DNA of 64,000 nucleotides from Setoptus koraiensis. Its lineage: Eukaryota > Arthropoda. The notes under the pieces were generated by a model. It did not search any database. It had not been told where the DNA came from and was given only the letters and a program-made list of their open reading frames with translations. The position numbers and the translations under genes were made by a program. Below, piece by piece: positions 31,017-40,776 of the stretch (position 1 is the first letter of the stretch; each line of letters opens with the position of its first letter). The stretch spans positions 18,662,001 through 18,726,000 of the forward strand of contig CM106585.1 in the NCBI GenBank assembly GCA_048013815.1, given 5' to 3'.

Positions 31017-32558
31017 TCACATGGAGAATTTCATACTTGTCAGACCGGAAACATAGGGCAGGTCTTGTATGATGGCGCCCAGTGCGGACTTTTCGCTGTT
31101 GTGATGCCTAGTGAGGTTCGTTTGCAATTGTTGGTCCGGCGCTTGTTGTTCCGGTTCGCCTGTCCTCAGACGACGCTTTCCAATCAGTTCTTTGCTGGCC
31201 GATCTGCGATCGTGCACCAGACCAATGGCGGCCATTGCGTCTATGAAGGCTGTTGTGACATTGAAAAATACACCAAATTCACTGGTCGAGTAATCGTATG
31301 GAAATGTGTGATGATAATTGTGGAAGCCCTCGCCGAAACCCAAAGCTATGACGAGCGGGCTCTCGCGTGCCTCAATGCGCTCGTCGTAGGGCCTGTTGCC
31401 GTGATAGTGGGCAGCCGAATTGACCAACCAAGTGCCGTGCAATGTGAACGTGTATCGCACCATGAACGAAAACAAAAACGATGTCCAAAATCGTTCTTGC
31501 CACAACAGCATGGGTATCACGGTTGGCACTACAACCGTGAACAGAATTGCCATCCACCAAAAGTGTTTGTGTTGAAAAGCGACCACGGGATTGTTGGCCA
31601 AATCGGACATGTCTATCAGCTTGCCCTTTCTGGCCACATCCGGATGTTTTCTGTAACACAACCAGCCCATGTGCGCGAAGAAGAAGCCCCGTTTGATGTT
31701 GTGCGGATCGGCGTTTGTTTCGGCAAACTTGTGATGCACCCTGTGGTCCCTAGACCAAGTATAGGCACTGTTCTGCTCTTGCAAACATTTCATTTCGACA
31801 GATACACCAGCCAGGTACAGCAAATGCAGTGAAAATTCATGAATGAGATGTATGGGTAGCAAATAAAAAGCAAAGAGCGAGTGAAACTCATGAAATTGCA
31901 ACAGCGTATCGAGGTGTTTTCAAACAGATCACACTCATCGACGACCACTTACCTGTCCGGCGCAAGTTTGCAAAATAATCAACAGTATTTGCACAGGTAA
32001 ACTGGCCTTGTATGATTTGTGTGACCATAATCTGTGGGTGCCGCCTGTCACTCCGAGGCCGCTCACGTACATCATGATAATGGCTGCGTTTATGTTTGGA
32101 TATTTGAGTGTTAGTAGTGTCAACAATGACCAGTTGTTCATTTGAATGTGACCTAGATTAGATTGTTACAGCATGTTTTCAAATACAAAATCAAAACATT
32201 ACTCACAGTAGGCCAGAGTCTTCCAGGGGCGCTGTGTCCAAATTACGTAGAAGGCCAATGGTACGCATGTGTGTAATATGATGAATAGTATAATGTTTCG
32301 CCAAACTATCTCGGGCTTAAAATCTTTGTCTAAATCTTCGCTATTGGCCCCAACGGAGTCGATTGCTTCGTAATCGTCGCCAATTGGGGCCTTTCGCTTT
32401 GTAATGCCATTCTGGTCTGACTGGCTCAATGTTAGTGCTGTCGCTTCTGAATCTGATGATGATCTTTTGCTATCTGATTGCTGATTAACTGGCTTCAATA
32501 ACTTGGCCCTGGTAGTGGGCAGTGATGCCGATATGGTTGTGGTAAGTGTCACAGACAT
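31017..32558 (-). CDS. SCD: Acyl-CoA delta-9 desaturase, copy 2
   Basis: Three exons, 32207-32558, 31953-32083 and 31017-31772, give 412 residues. Exon 2 is 131 nt as in copy 1 and the intron phases are the same, so this is a tandem duplicate. The histidine boxes HRLWSH, HRVHH and HNYHH are intact (GVTGGTHRLWSHKSYKASLPVQ, GEGFHNYHHTFPYDYS). The N-terminus MSVTLTTTISASLPTTRAKLLKPVNQQSDSK parallels copy 1 but is shorter. The tail GAIIQDLPYVSGLTSMKFSM is identical to copy 1. A 110-nt stretch at the start of exon 3 (31657-31766) is base-for-base identical to copy 1 (25901-26010). The upstream region at about 32,760-33,085 is duplicated near 43.5 kb. Confidence 0.96.
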
Positions 32559-35206
32559 GATGATGATTAGATTGATTGTGTTGCTGATACAAACTTATAA
32601 TGTGATTAGTTGGTGTGGATGATGTAATTATAACAAAAGATCCAACGATATACTAAGGTGAGCGGCGATATATATATAGATATGGATGTGGATATGGATA
32701 CACGTACAAGTATGTCACCCGTTTTCACTCCTATTGCCTTGTGTGTGTGTGTGTGTGTGTAGTCGACTAAGGCGCTAACTAACCAATGACGATCGCACTC
32801 AAAACGAGTCAAAAGTCTCTCTAATTCTAATGATATTCTCCGAGAAGATGTTATTTACTCACTGGCGACCTCATTATTGTCTTAGGATGTATGCATGTGC
32901 ACAAGTTGTTGTTGTTGTTGCTGATGATGCTGCTGCTGCTGCTGTAGTAGTCGATATCTCACCATTGTTGGTGGTGGTGGTGGTGCCATCAATTGCAAAT
33001 AACTTCAAACAACAGATATCTGTAGTTACGCATATCGTTATGAAATGAGCATCAACAGCATAACAAGATTGTCGCAACACATCGCTAGCAAACGATTTAT
33101 GGCCAGTATGAGGAAGCGTTAGCCGAGTTTTTATCCGCCGCGCCTAGCCTATTGGTTGCATTAGCATTTTGCGTTCCTCTTCTTGAATATGACTCATCAA
33201 CATTGTGATGCCCATAGCTGAGTAGCATAGTAGTTGAATAAACCTGAATTAGAGGCACTGTTTGTCGAAAGAAAAGGAAAGAAGAAGAAGTTTCTCAAGC
33301 GACAGAGATTATCTCTTCGCTGTGTCCATTTGGCTCGACAGATCACCAGAATGGTCGACCAGAAAGACGCCATATGGAAGCTATCCGCACCTCCCATACA
33401 ATGTTTTCACCTGAGGCATCATATGCAAGTGATGCCGATTTGCAGTTACTTGACCAGGATGCGATTTGCACTCTATCGCAATTCCTAAGTGGAACACACA
33501 TCGGTGACACACAAGATCAGCGGTCAGATACCGATCGAAAGTGATGGTGTCACTCTCGAACTTGTGTAAGTGTGTCCTTGTGGTAAATACCCGGTCAAGT
33601 TAGAATGCCTCGACAGATAACTTTATATATATATATATATTGCAATGGTTTTTTGATACCACAAACACTGTGCCACTAAAGTAAATGAATAATTATAAAT
33701 AGATAAATGTATGAATGTTGCTGGTGCCGTTGATCATTGCTGTTGGTGCAATCCATTTGAATGAATTCAATGAAACTGCTGCTGTCTAGCTAACAAACGC
33801 ATAAACACTGTCCCTGATTCTCATAACCTGTAACCGGTGTTATGTCAACCTTAGCATTATTATTATTATCTGTTTGAAGAGTTGCCAGTTTAATGCTTGC
33901 CTATTCTTAGAACTGACCAAACTTCGGTGCATTTCGTCATACTTTCCAGTGAACCTCGAAACCGAATAGATAAAAGCTTTTTGTTGCGTAAATTCTGTTG
34001 TTGTTTGTCACAATAATTCTCTCTTTGTGCTTGTATCTCTAGCACTTATGAGAAATGTCAACGTTGAACAATTCTTGTTCGATGGTTCGTTATTGAATAT
34101 TTGTTGTTTGTACTACTACAACAATATCAAAGAAAAAAGAAATAATGACTTAGGCAACATAATTAGCGATAACAAATTAACAATATCTCAACACTCGTGT
34201 GTTCAATGCCATTGCTGTATTGATCATAGTATGCATAGTATGTACTGCTGTATCGCATGTATATTTAGTGGTTTTGCATTCACAGATCAAAATGTAGATA
34301 AACCAGAGGATAGTGGTCAGGTAACTTTTGCTCAATCAGCGTATTCATAAATGAAGGCGACCTCGACCACTCACACCAACACTGTCTTTCGATGACTATT
34401 ATTAGACGATAAGACATGTGTTTATCATTGATTAATAGACTGGAGTCGGGCCTAGACTGATTTTTTTTTTTTCATGGAAGTTACTCTCTAGGATCGATAG
34501 AGAACGTCATCCGTCAATAACGAGATAGGTTGTCCCATTTTGTGCAAATTACGTATGCTCACATGAGACTTTTCATGAAGTAGTGCCACTGATTGTCGAT
34601 GATCTTGTTGAATGCACAAAAGCAAACGAATTTTCATATAAACGGATATACGGTCACCTCATTATCAATACATAATCAGTATGCACGCAAGCAAAATGAT
34701 GAATAATTGGTCGCCGATGATCTAGTCGGAAATGCATTATTTTGTGAAAAGTCCTTAGAACAACATGTGATTTTCACAATATAAGGGGCATTCACAAAAA
34801 AAAATTCCTTCCTAGTACCTCAGGTTTTTCGTGATTTTCACCAAGACTGCCCGACTCTTTTCACTTTTTTTATTTTATTTCTTAGTTCATTCAAAAGAGC
34901 GTCAAACCAGAAAAAAAAACGACCCCTTACCAGCATTCCTTCATGGTAAAATGGGATGCCGAAGTGAGGATTCCGCGAAAAAAGGGCGTGGCTAGAGGAC
35001 GACAAACCGGAAACAGAAAGGAACCAGAGTTCTGAGTTCACCTGAGAAAGATCTTTTCAACCCTTCATTTTTGAAAATCGAAGGCCTAAACTAATAAAAA
35101 CACTCTGGAGTGGGACAACTTCTTTAGAATTAACTCGATAGCAGCAAGATGCCATTCCATTGTAAACAATTTTATTCGTTGTGATGATTCATACAAAAAA
35201 GAAGAT
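32559..35206. other. Intergenic: desaturase 2 upstream region and NUP188 3' flank
   Basis: 2.6 kb without a supported gene. It holds a TG repeat (about 32741-32760), the duplicated non-coding block (32761-33085), CTG and TTG triplet runs inside it (32900-32990), a TA repeat (33622-33641), and a minus-strand AATAAA at 35168-35173 for NUP188. Short open frames at 33234-33488, 34027-34350 and 34838-35041 show no family features. Confidence 0.5.
32761..33085. repeat. Non-coding block, copy A (upstream of desaturase 2)
   Basis: It aligns over about 300 bases with 43466-43745, including a 41-nt identical core (32992-33032 versus 43667-43707). The core includes the 12-bp palindrome ACAGATATCTGT (33012-33023). 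Copy A contains extra CTG/GTG triplets that copy B lacks. Confidence 0.85.
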
Positions 35207-38200
35207 CTAAAAAGTTTTCTCTACCAATTGTAGAAGACATTTCATATAGGGTTTGTTCAGTTGAGCAGGCAGATTTCTAGTAGAGTATGCCTCTGCAGTT
35301 GCACTCCTATTCATAGACTCTTGCTGACCATTCAGTTCTTGTATAGTTGAACCAAGCTCAGCTCTAATCTCCCTTGAAATTAGTTGACGATCTCTGGCTG
35401 TGAAATCGTCAAGAAAATAGACAAGCAGCGCTTGTGTGATTAGAATGGATAAACTCTTTTCTTGGATGTACATTAAGGTTTGCTTGTCTTTCTCATTGGA
35501 TGCGCAGTTAGTATTGTTGCTGTCCTTGTCTATCTCATCATATCTTTTTACACAATAAGAGAAAATTTGCAACAACGAGCCGTATGTCAGTGGTGTTGCT
35601 GGGTCTGTTGTTGGAATTCCAAAACTTATGCTCAACGTATGCTTCCACGACGATTTACTTAGTCCGTGCTTGGAGATCAATTCGAGAACTGTTGGGCTGA
35701 AGTTGTATATAAAAGTCAATAATACACTTAGGAGATCCATCAATGATTTTTGAGATGTCCGTATATAAAATGCCACAACCGAATGAGCTGTCTTGCTAAT
35801 TTCCTCGCTGACAGCATCGAAACATTGCTGATTCTGGCGAATCCACACGCCTTGGCGTTGATTCAACAAGCTCATTAAAGCCACAGAGAGTTGACTCTCC
35901 TCTATATCGATTGGCCTTAGATGATATCGGACTCTTTCCAACGTTTCGCATATTCTTGTACAATGTATTGTTAGAAAATTTACAGCTGTGTTGAGATATC
36001 GGTGTCCTAGGGTTGTCATTAATGATAAATTAAGTCTGATAATTTGATGATAAACAGTAACCCATGATCGCACTATGAGTTGCTGCTGAGGTTCTTGATA
36101 GGCTGAAACGATGGCCATATTTAGATGCTCTACAATATTTGTCGAATTCAAATAGTCGGCGGCCTCCTCTATAGATGATAAACATATGAGTAATTCAACG
36201 AGGGCATAACAAACATTCGAGGCTTTTCTTCTTTCTAGCAAAATGATAATAAACTGCAATATCACGTCGACTTTCAAATTTGTTCGAAGGTAGGACAACC
36301 ACAAGGTTACGTTCTTTCGACCTAGATCAATAATAAATCGCAAGGCGACAATACTTGACAGACACATACGACTTTCCACGCTTGTGTACAAGTTTGCCTC
36401 TGAGGTATTGATGAACTTTTCGAATAGTTGAATACTGAATTTCATAATTTGCATTGTTGGCACCATAAGATCTGAGAAACTGGGTATTTTCGATATTTCT
36501 TCTCTCTGTCGCATAAGGTATAGACAGATGGTTGATTGGAATGAAAGTAGGAAGGTAAATGGTAGCTGCTCTTTTGATTCTTCAACCAGATACAATAGTT
36601 TGTGAAAGGTCTTGTAGATGTCTTCAGCTGATTTCTTGGACGACAACCATTTGCCACTAACCAATAGAAGAATCTCTCCAACAAGCGCTAGGCGATCTTT
36701 TTCGAAATCTTTCTTGGTGCTCAACTGTTCTGTAAGATTGGATAACAGATCCTGCATGATGCACATTTTTGTATCATCGTTGATGGTGAAAGGCTGGTAC
36801 CGCAGATAAGACACGAGAAAGTCTCTCCATCCAATCAATGTGAGGTTATATTTTTTATCATTGACTTTACTGGTATCACTGAATGTTTCGTTGACGTAGT
36901 TTGAGTATTTGCGGAGAATATCGTTCTTGGACATTGATTCGTAAACAGTAGTCAGGCCTGGGCTGATTTTTCTCTCAGAGGAAATACCCTCCAAGAAGAA
37001 AATTTCTCTGGCGAGTAGCATGAATATATAAGAATAGAGCTTGTCCTTTAGTTTGCTCTCAGTAGTATCTATTTCTTTATTCTGCGACTGCTGAGTAGCA
37101 TCTACAAAGTCCTTCAGCGGGAATGTTATCAGTTCCCAAAAATTGGGTGCCTTCGTCAACGAGTCAACTGCAGAATGATGACGCTGCCAGAATGTGAATA
37201 TAAACTTTAACGCAGCAACGTGCAACCGCTCGGGGTGATTTGCTTGTTTGGCTCGATTTCCTTCAAATATATCCATTACTGTCGGGAGACAGCTCGCCAT
37301 TCCGTTCGCCTCGCTCAAAGATCCTCCAGCTCCAAGGAACATTTCCATTAGACCAGGTTGATGATTAATGCAAACAGATAGTAGATCGAGTATCGCAACT
37401 TTCAAATTTACGTCTTCTGTTACGGCCTCAAGCCGGGACAAGAAAAATTCGCATATTGATTCAGCCTCTGAACCTAGACAAGCCATTAACGATAGTGAAA
37501 ACTTTTTGGCTATTCTTTTTATCAACTGTACTGCAAGGCATGCCAGAATGGAATCGTACTGTTGGTAGATATAAAATAGAAGATTGGAAAGGAATCCTGG
37601 TCTCATGTTTGTAGAAAACAAGATTTTCTCGAGTTCTGTGAGAGGTGCAACAATACATTGGCTAGTATTATAAGTCCTTTCTGTCGAAATTGGCTTGATA
37701 TCACAGTAATATTCAACAGTGCTTGAGTGTGCTAGTAGATAGTTGAAAACCATCAGAGATTGGCGCAACATAATTATCTGTTTGGCTTTGGATAAATCAA
37801 GGTCACTTCCGGTGATGTCTATTGTATGTTTGATAGTCGATTCCCCATTCTTGATAGTCTCTAGTAATTGTTTGTGTGATTCATTTTGTGTCAGACCAAT
37901 GATGCAAACAATTTCCAGGTTGCTCTTCTGCTCAGTCGGCAATCTACTAATGCTTGATAGAATCTTGTGGAAGATGCCCATACACAGTCTCTTTATAGTA
38001 TCCATATCACGCATATCAGTATAACTCCATAGATGATGGGATGGGTATACCTCATTAAGAATATAGACCAAAGAGGCCAGCGCAAATTGGTCGTTTACTT
38101 CATGTTGCAAATTACTTATTATGACAGATATAAATTCTAGGAATGCAATACATAATTCGTAAGTTCCTCTTATACATTCCTCCGAGGCTATAAGTTCACC

Positions 38201-40225
38201 AATTGTTGAAGAGTTTGTGTCTTTTCCTAGAGATATTTCGTATAAATTGTGAGTAAGTCCTATCATGTAAGGCATAAATCTTTTACCCTGGAGATTAGAT
38301 ATGACATTATCAACACTCAACACCTTCTTCTGTATTTGTATAGAGATGAGTTTCAGACATGATGCCATGTACAAACGTGGAGGTCGGCGGTGCTGTACTA
38401 GAGCATCAAAGTACATATGACAAGATTGAACTAAAAGGAGAACTTGCGGACACATCGATGGTTCTAGTCTTTTCAAGGTCTCGTAACACAGTTCCGCGGC
38501 GGATGAGATTTCATTAAACTCGGTAGTGTTCAGTTGTGTAAAATCAGTGTAAGGAGAAAAGTTGATTCTCTCATTTATGGTGTGTCTAAGAATATTCCAA
38601 GCATCTAAACTAACATTTTTCCAAGTTATAATCGGGAAACTAGCGTCTTGGGTCATGTGACCTATTGTTTTTGATTTGATTATGAGGCTGTCATCGGTGA
38701 ATAGTCGATGGTCTTCCATCAATCTGTATACTCCCTCCTGTCCTAATGGCTGAAATTTTAGGTTATGGGTGTCCATTATCTCGGAATATGTACTCAAGTA
38801 TTTCATAGATTTGAAATTATGATAGCAGCAAGATGTTTTGGCAAGGGATAGGCGACAACTGATGTATGGATTCAGTTGGTAAGGAAATTTTATCCAAGAC
38901 TGAGATAATAAATTCCCAAGCGAATTCAACAGGTTATCAGAGATAATTTTGCTAGCTGACTTCTCAGATTTCAGGAGCGTTTGAATGAGGTTCTCTATAT
39001 TGGCGGTGGAATCCTGATTCATAGAGCTAATGTCGTAGAGTTCGAATAAACTGCTCAATAAAGTCCTTATGAGTTCATATATCACATTCCATACTCTTGT
39101 ATTTGCCAATCCATTCATGATATCACTATCAAGAGTATTCTTCAAAAATGCGAATACTTTTGAACGATGAGATGCCGCAATCAACTTTTGAACATCAGAG
39201 CTACTCTTCTCGAGATCGGGAAAAGCTGAAAGTTGCCAACTACGAACTATCATCCAAGCCAACCATAGTGGGGACTTTGATTGACTGTGAAATGATTTTG
39301 GATTCATGATCAGTGTGTTGAGCTCCAGTAAACTGTTGTCATCCTGAAGTAGATGATGGTCCTGCTGGTCTTCCAGCATACTTCTCGTCAAATTTTCCAA
39401 GTCGAATGTTTGAACCAATAAGATGGATTCCAAAAACATGATAAATTGTGATTTGTACTTAAGTTCTTTATCAATTTCGACATGAATGCTATTCGTATCG
39501 TCTTTATAGCTCGGATTCAAGGGGTATTTCTCGAAAAGTTCCAGAATAAGGATTATTTGTTTCAGGCTTGGCTTAATTTCATCAAAGTAGATTATCATCG
39601 TTTGGAGTAATTCTATTTGCTCTTGAATACTATGTCTAGCCCATTCAGCTAGTAGTTTATCCTGCATATATGGTCCAATTTGATTCCTGGTCGGCATCTT
39701 TTGAACGCTGAGCTGCTGGTATTGTTTCAGAAAACTGTTGAGTAATCTATCCTCTTTATTGTAGGCATCTAAAAAGCCTTTGAACATTGCTCGATATGGA
39801 TGGGTGCTGTCGGGGCTAATGTGACTCAAAATCTGTTTCAAGCTATACATGGTGAACAGTCTCTCTGCCAGATAGAAGTTGGTCAAGTTATAAAGCAGAG
39901 ACTGATTGTTTTTTTCTAAAGTACACAGTTGCTTCAATTGTGCTGGTGATCCTTTGAATTGGTTGACCAAATATAAGCACAGCAGTTCTTTGCAATGATC
40001 ATCAGATAAGTCGAGAAATTTTCTCAATTGTTCGACCACTTTTGAAACATCCATGAGATCTTTGGCAGGCTGACTGATAGCTGAGGCATCTGAATAGTAT
40101 GAATAACCTGATAATAGCTTCTCGGCGTTTTGTTCTAGCATGTTGCCTATAAATTCTCTGGACTTCATCAGTGAAGTTCCAGAAAGAACAATCCAGATGC
40201 TCTTAGATGAGGTTGGCAAATCCAT
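35207..40225 (-). CDS. NUP188: Nuclear pore complex protein NUP188
   Basis: 1672 residues in one exon. It is a large alpha-solenoid scaffold nucleoporin of the inner ring, partner of NUP93. The N-terminus (SIWIVLSGTSLMKSREFIGNMLEQNAEKLLSGYSYY) parallels the human ELWTILLGRSALRELSQIEAELNKHWRRLLEGLSYY. Further matches are HPYRAMFKGF (human HPYRVEYADC), RRPPRLYMASCLKLIS, YPSHHLWSYTDMRD (human YPSYHKWRYNSHG-type), LSLMACLGSEAESICEFFLSRLEAVTEDVNLKVAILDLLSVCINHQPGLMEMFL, and a C-terminal ALLVYFLDDFTARDRQLISREIRAELGSTIQEL. Human NUP188 has 1749 residues. It is head-to-head with NUP107. The lack of introns over 5 kb is notable. Confidence 0.93.
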   Translation of the reverse strand: MDLPTSSKSIWIVLSGTSLMKSREFIGNMLEQNAEKLLSGYSYYSDASAISQPAKDLMDVSKVVEQLRKFLDLSDDHCKELLCLYLVNQFKGSPAQLKQLCTLEKNNQSLLYNLTNFYLAERLFTMYSLKQILSHISPDSTHPYRAMFKGFLDAYNKEDRLLNSFLKQYQQLSVQKMPTRNQIGPYMQDKLLAEWARHSIQEQIELLQTMIIYFDEIKPSLKQIILILELFEKYPLNPSYKDDTNSIHVEIDKELKYKSQFIMFLESILLVQTFDLENLTRSMLEDQQDHHLLQDDNSLLELNTLIMNPKSFHSQSKSPLWLAWMIVRSWQLSAFPDLEKSSSDVQKLIAASHRSKVFAFLKNTLDSDIMNGLANTRVWNVIYELIRTLLSSLFELYDISSMNQDSTANIENLIQTLLKSEKSASKIISDNLLNSLGNLLSQSWIKFPYQLNPYISCRLSLAKTSCCYHNFKSMKYLSTYSEIMDTHNLKFQPLGQEGVYRLMEDHRLFTDDSLIIKSKTIGHMTQDASFPIITWKNVSLDAWNILRHTINERINFSPYTDFTQLNTTEFNEISSAAELCYETLKRLEPSMCPQVLLLVQSCHMYFDALVQHRRPPRLYMASCLKLISIQIQKKVLSVDNVISNLQGKRFMPYMIGLTHNLYEISLGKDTNSSTIGELIASEECIRGTYELCIAFLEFISVIISNLQHEVNDQFALASLVYILNEVYPSHHLWSYTDMRDMDTIKRLCMGIFHKILSSISRLPTEQKSNLEIVCIIGLTQNESHKQLLETIKNGESTIKHTIDITGSDLDLSKAKQIIMLRQSLMVFNYLLAHSSTVEYYCDIKPISTERTYNTSQCIVAPLTELEKILFSTNMRPGFLSNLLFYIYQQYDSILACLAVQLIKRIAKKFSLSLMACLGSEAESICEFFLSRLEAVTEDVNLKVAILDLLSVCINHQPGLMEMFLGAGGSLSEANGMASCLPTVMDIFEGNRAKQANHPERLHVAALKFIFTFWQRHHSAVDSLTKAPNFWELITFPLKDFVDATQQSQNKEIDTTESKLKDKLYSYIFMLLAREIFFLEGISSERKISPGLTTVYESMSKNDILRKYSNYVNETFSDTSKVNDKKYNLTLIGWRDFLVSYLRYQPFTINDDTKMCIMQDLLSNLTEQLSTKKDFEKDRLALVGEILLLVSGKWLSSKKSAEDIYKTFHKLLYLVEESKEQLPFTFLLSFQSTICLYLMRQREEISKIPSFSDLMVPTMQIMKFSIQLFEKFINTSEANLYTSVESRMCLSSIVALRFIIDLGRKNVTLWLSYLRTNLKVDVILQFIIILLERRKASNVCYALVELLICLSSIEEAADYLNSTNIVEHLNMAIVSAYQEPQQQLIVRSWVTVYHQIIRLNLSLMTTLGHRYLNTAVNFLTIHCTRICETLERVRYHLRPIDIEESQLSVALMSLLNQRQGVWIRQNQQCFDAVSEEISKTAHSVVAFYIRTSQKSLMDLLSVLLTFIYNFSPTVLELISKHGLSKSSWKHTLSISFGIPTTDPATPLTYGSLLQIFSYCVKRYDEIDKDSNNTNCASNEKDKQTLMYIQEKSLSILITQALLVYFLDDFTARDRQLISREIRAELGSTIQELNGQQESMNRSATAEAYSTRNLPAQLNKPYMKCLLQLVEKTF

Positions 40226-40776
40226 TTCGCTGATGTTAAAATAAACGAAAAAATAAGACTAAAGGTGAGGTTCCGAGTCGCAGAGATCAAGTGCAATCTC
40301 ATAATGACCGTTAACGAAATGATGATATCTGTCCACGCGGTCCTAGCAGATTCAATTTTCGTTCTTCCCCCTTTGCACAACAAAAAAGTCCACATAGTTT
40401 TTCCCTCGCAAATCTGTGTGCTTGTCAGTGTAGAAAAGGAGTGCTGTTCCCCTCCTACGGCAAAAAATCCCATTCGATTCTTCCCTCCTGAAAATCAGCT
40501 GTGGTGTTCCTGTGTCGCGCTCCCCTCTGAACGCGTGTTGTGTGCGCTCCGGGGAGAAAGTACAAAACCTTGGGAGAAAGTGGCTGATCGTGGGAGACAG
40601 TGGGAGATTGTGTGAGCGGGTGGTTTTGGAACGCCACAGAACACTGCAGACACTACAGAATAAAAATTTGAAGCGTGCTTTCTTGGCCAGAACGAAACGG
40701 CTATTTACATTTAGAATTACAATTACAGATCCGAATCTCTTAGTAACATTATCATCAACAGTGGATAACCGGCAAA
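40226..40776. promoter_or_regulatory. Shared divergent promoter of NUP188 and NUP107
   Basis: 551 bases between the two start codons. At about 40550-40615 a cluster of GGGAGAAAG, GGGAGACAG and GGGAGATTG words appears on the plus strand, resembling the reverse-oriented cluster in the CALR/MRPS16 region. No coding potential was accepted; overlapping short frames on both strands are composition artefacts. Confidence 0.5.
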
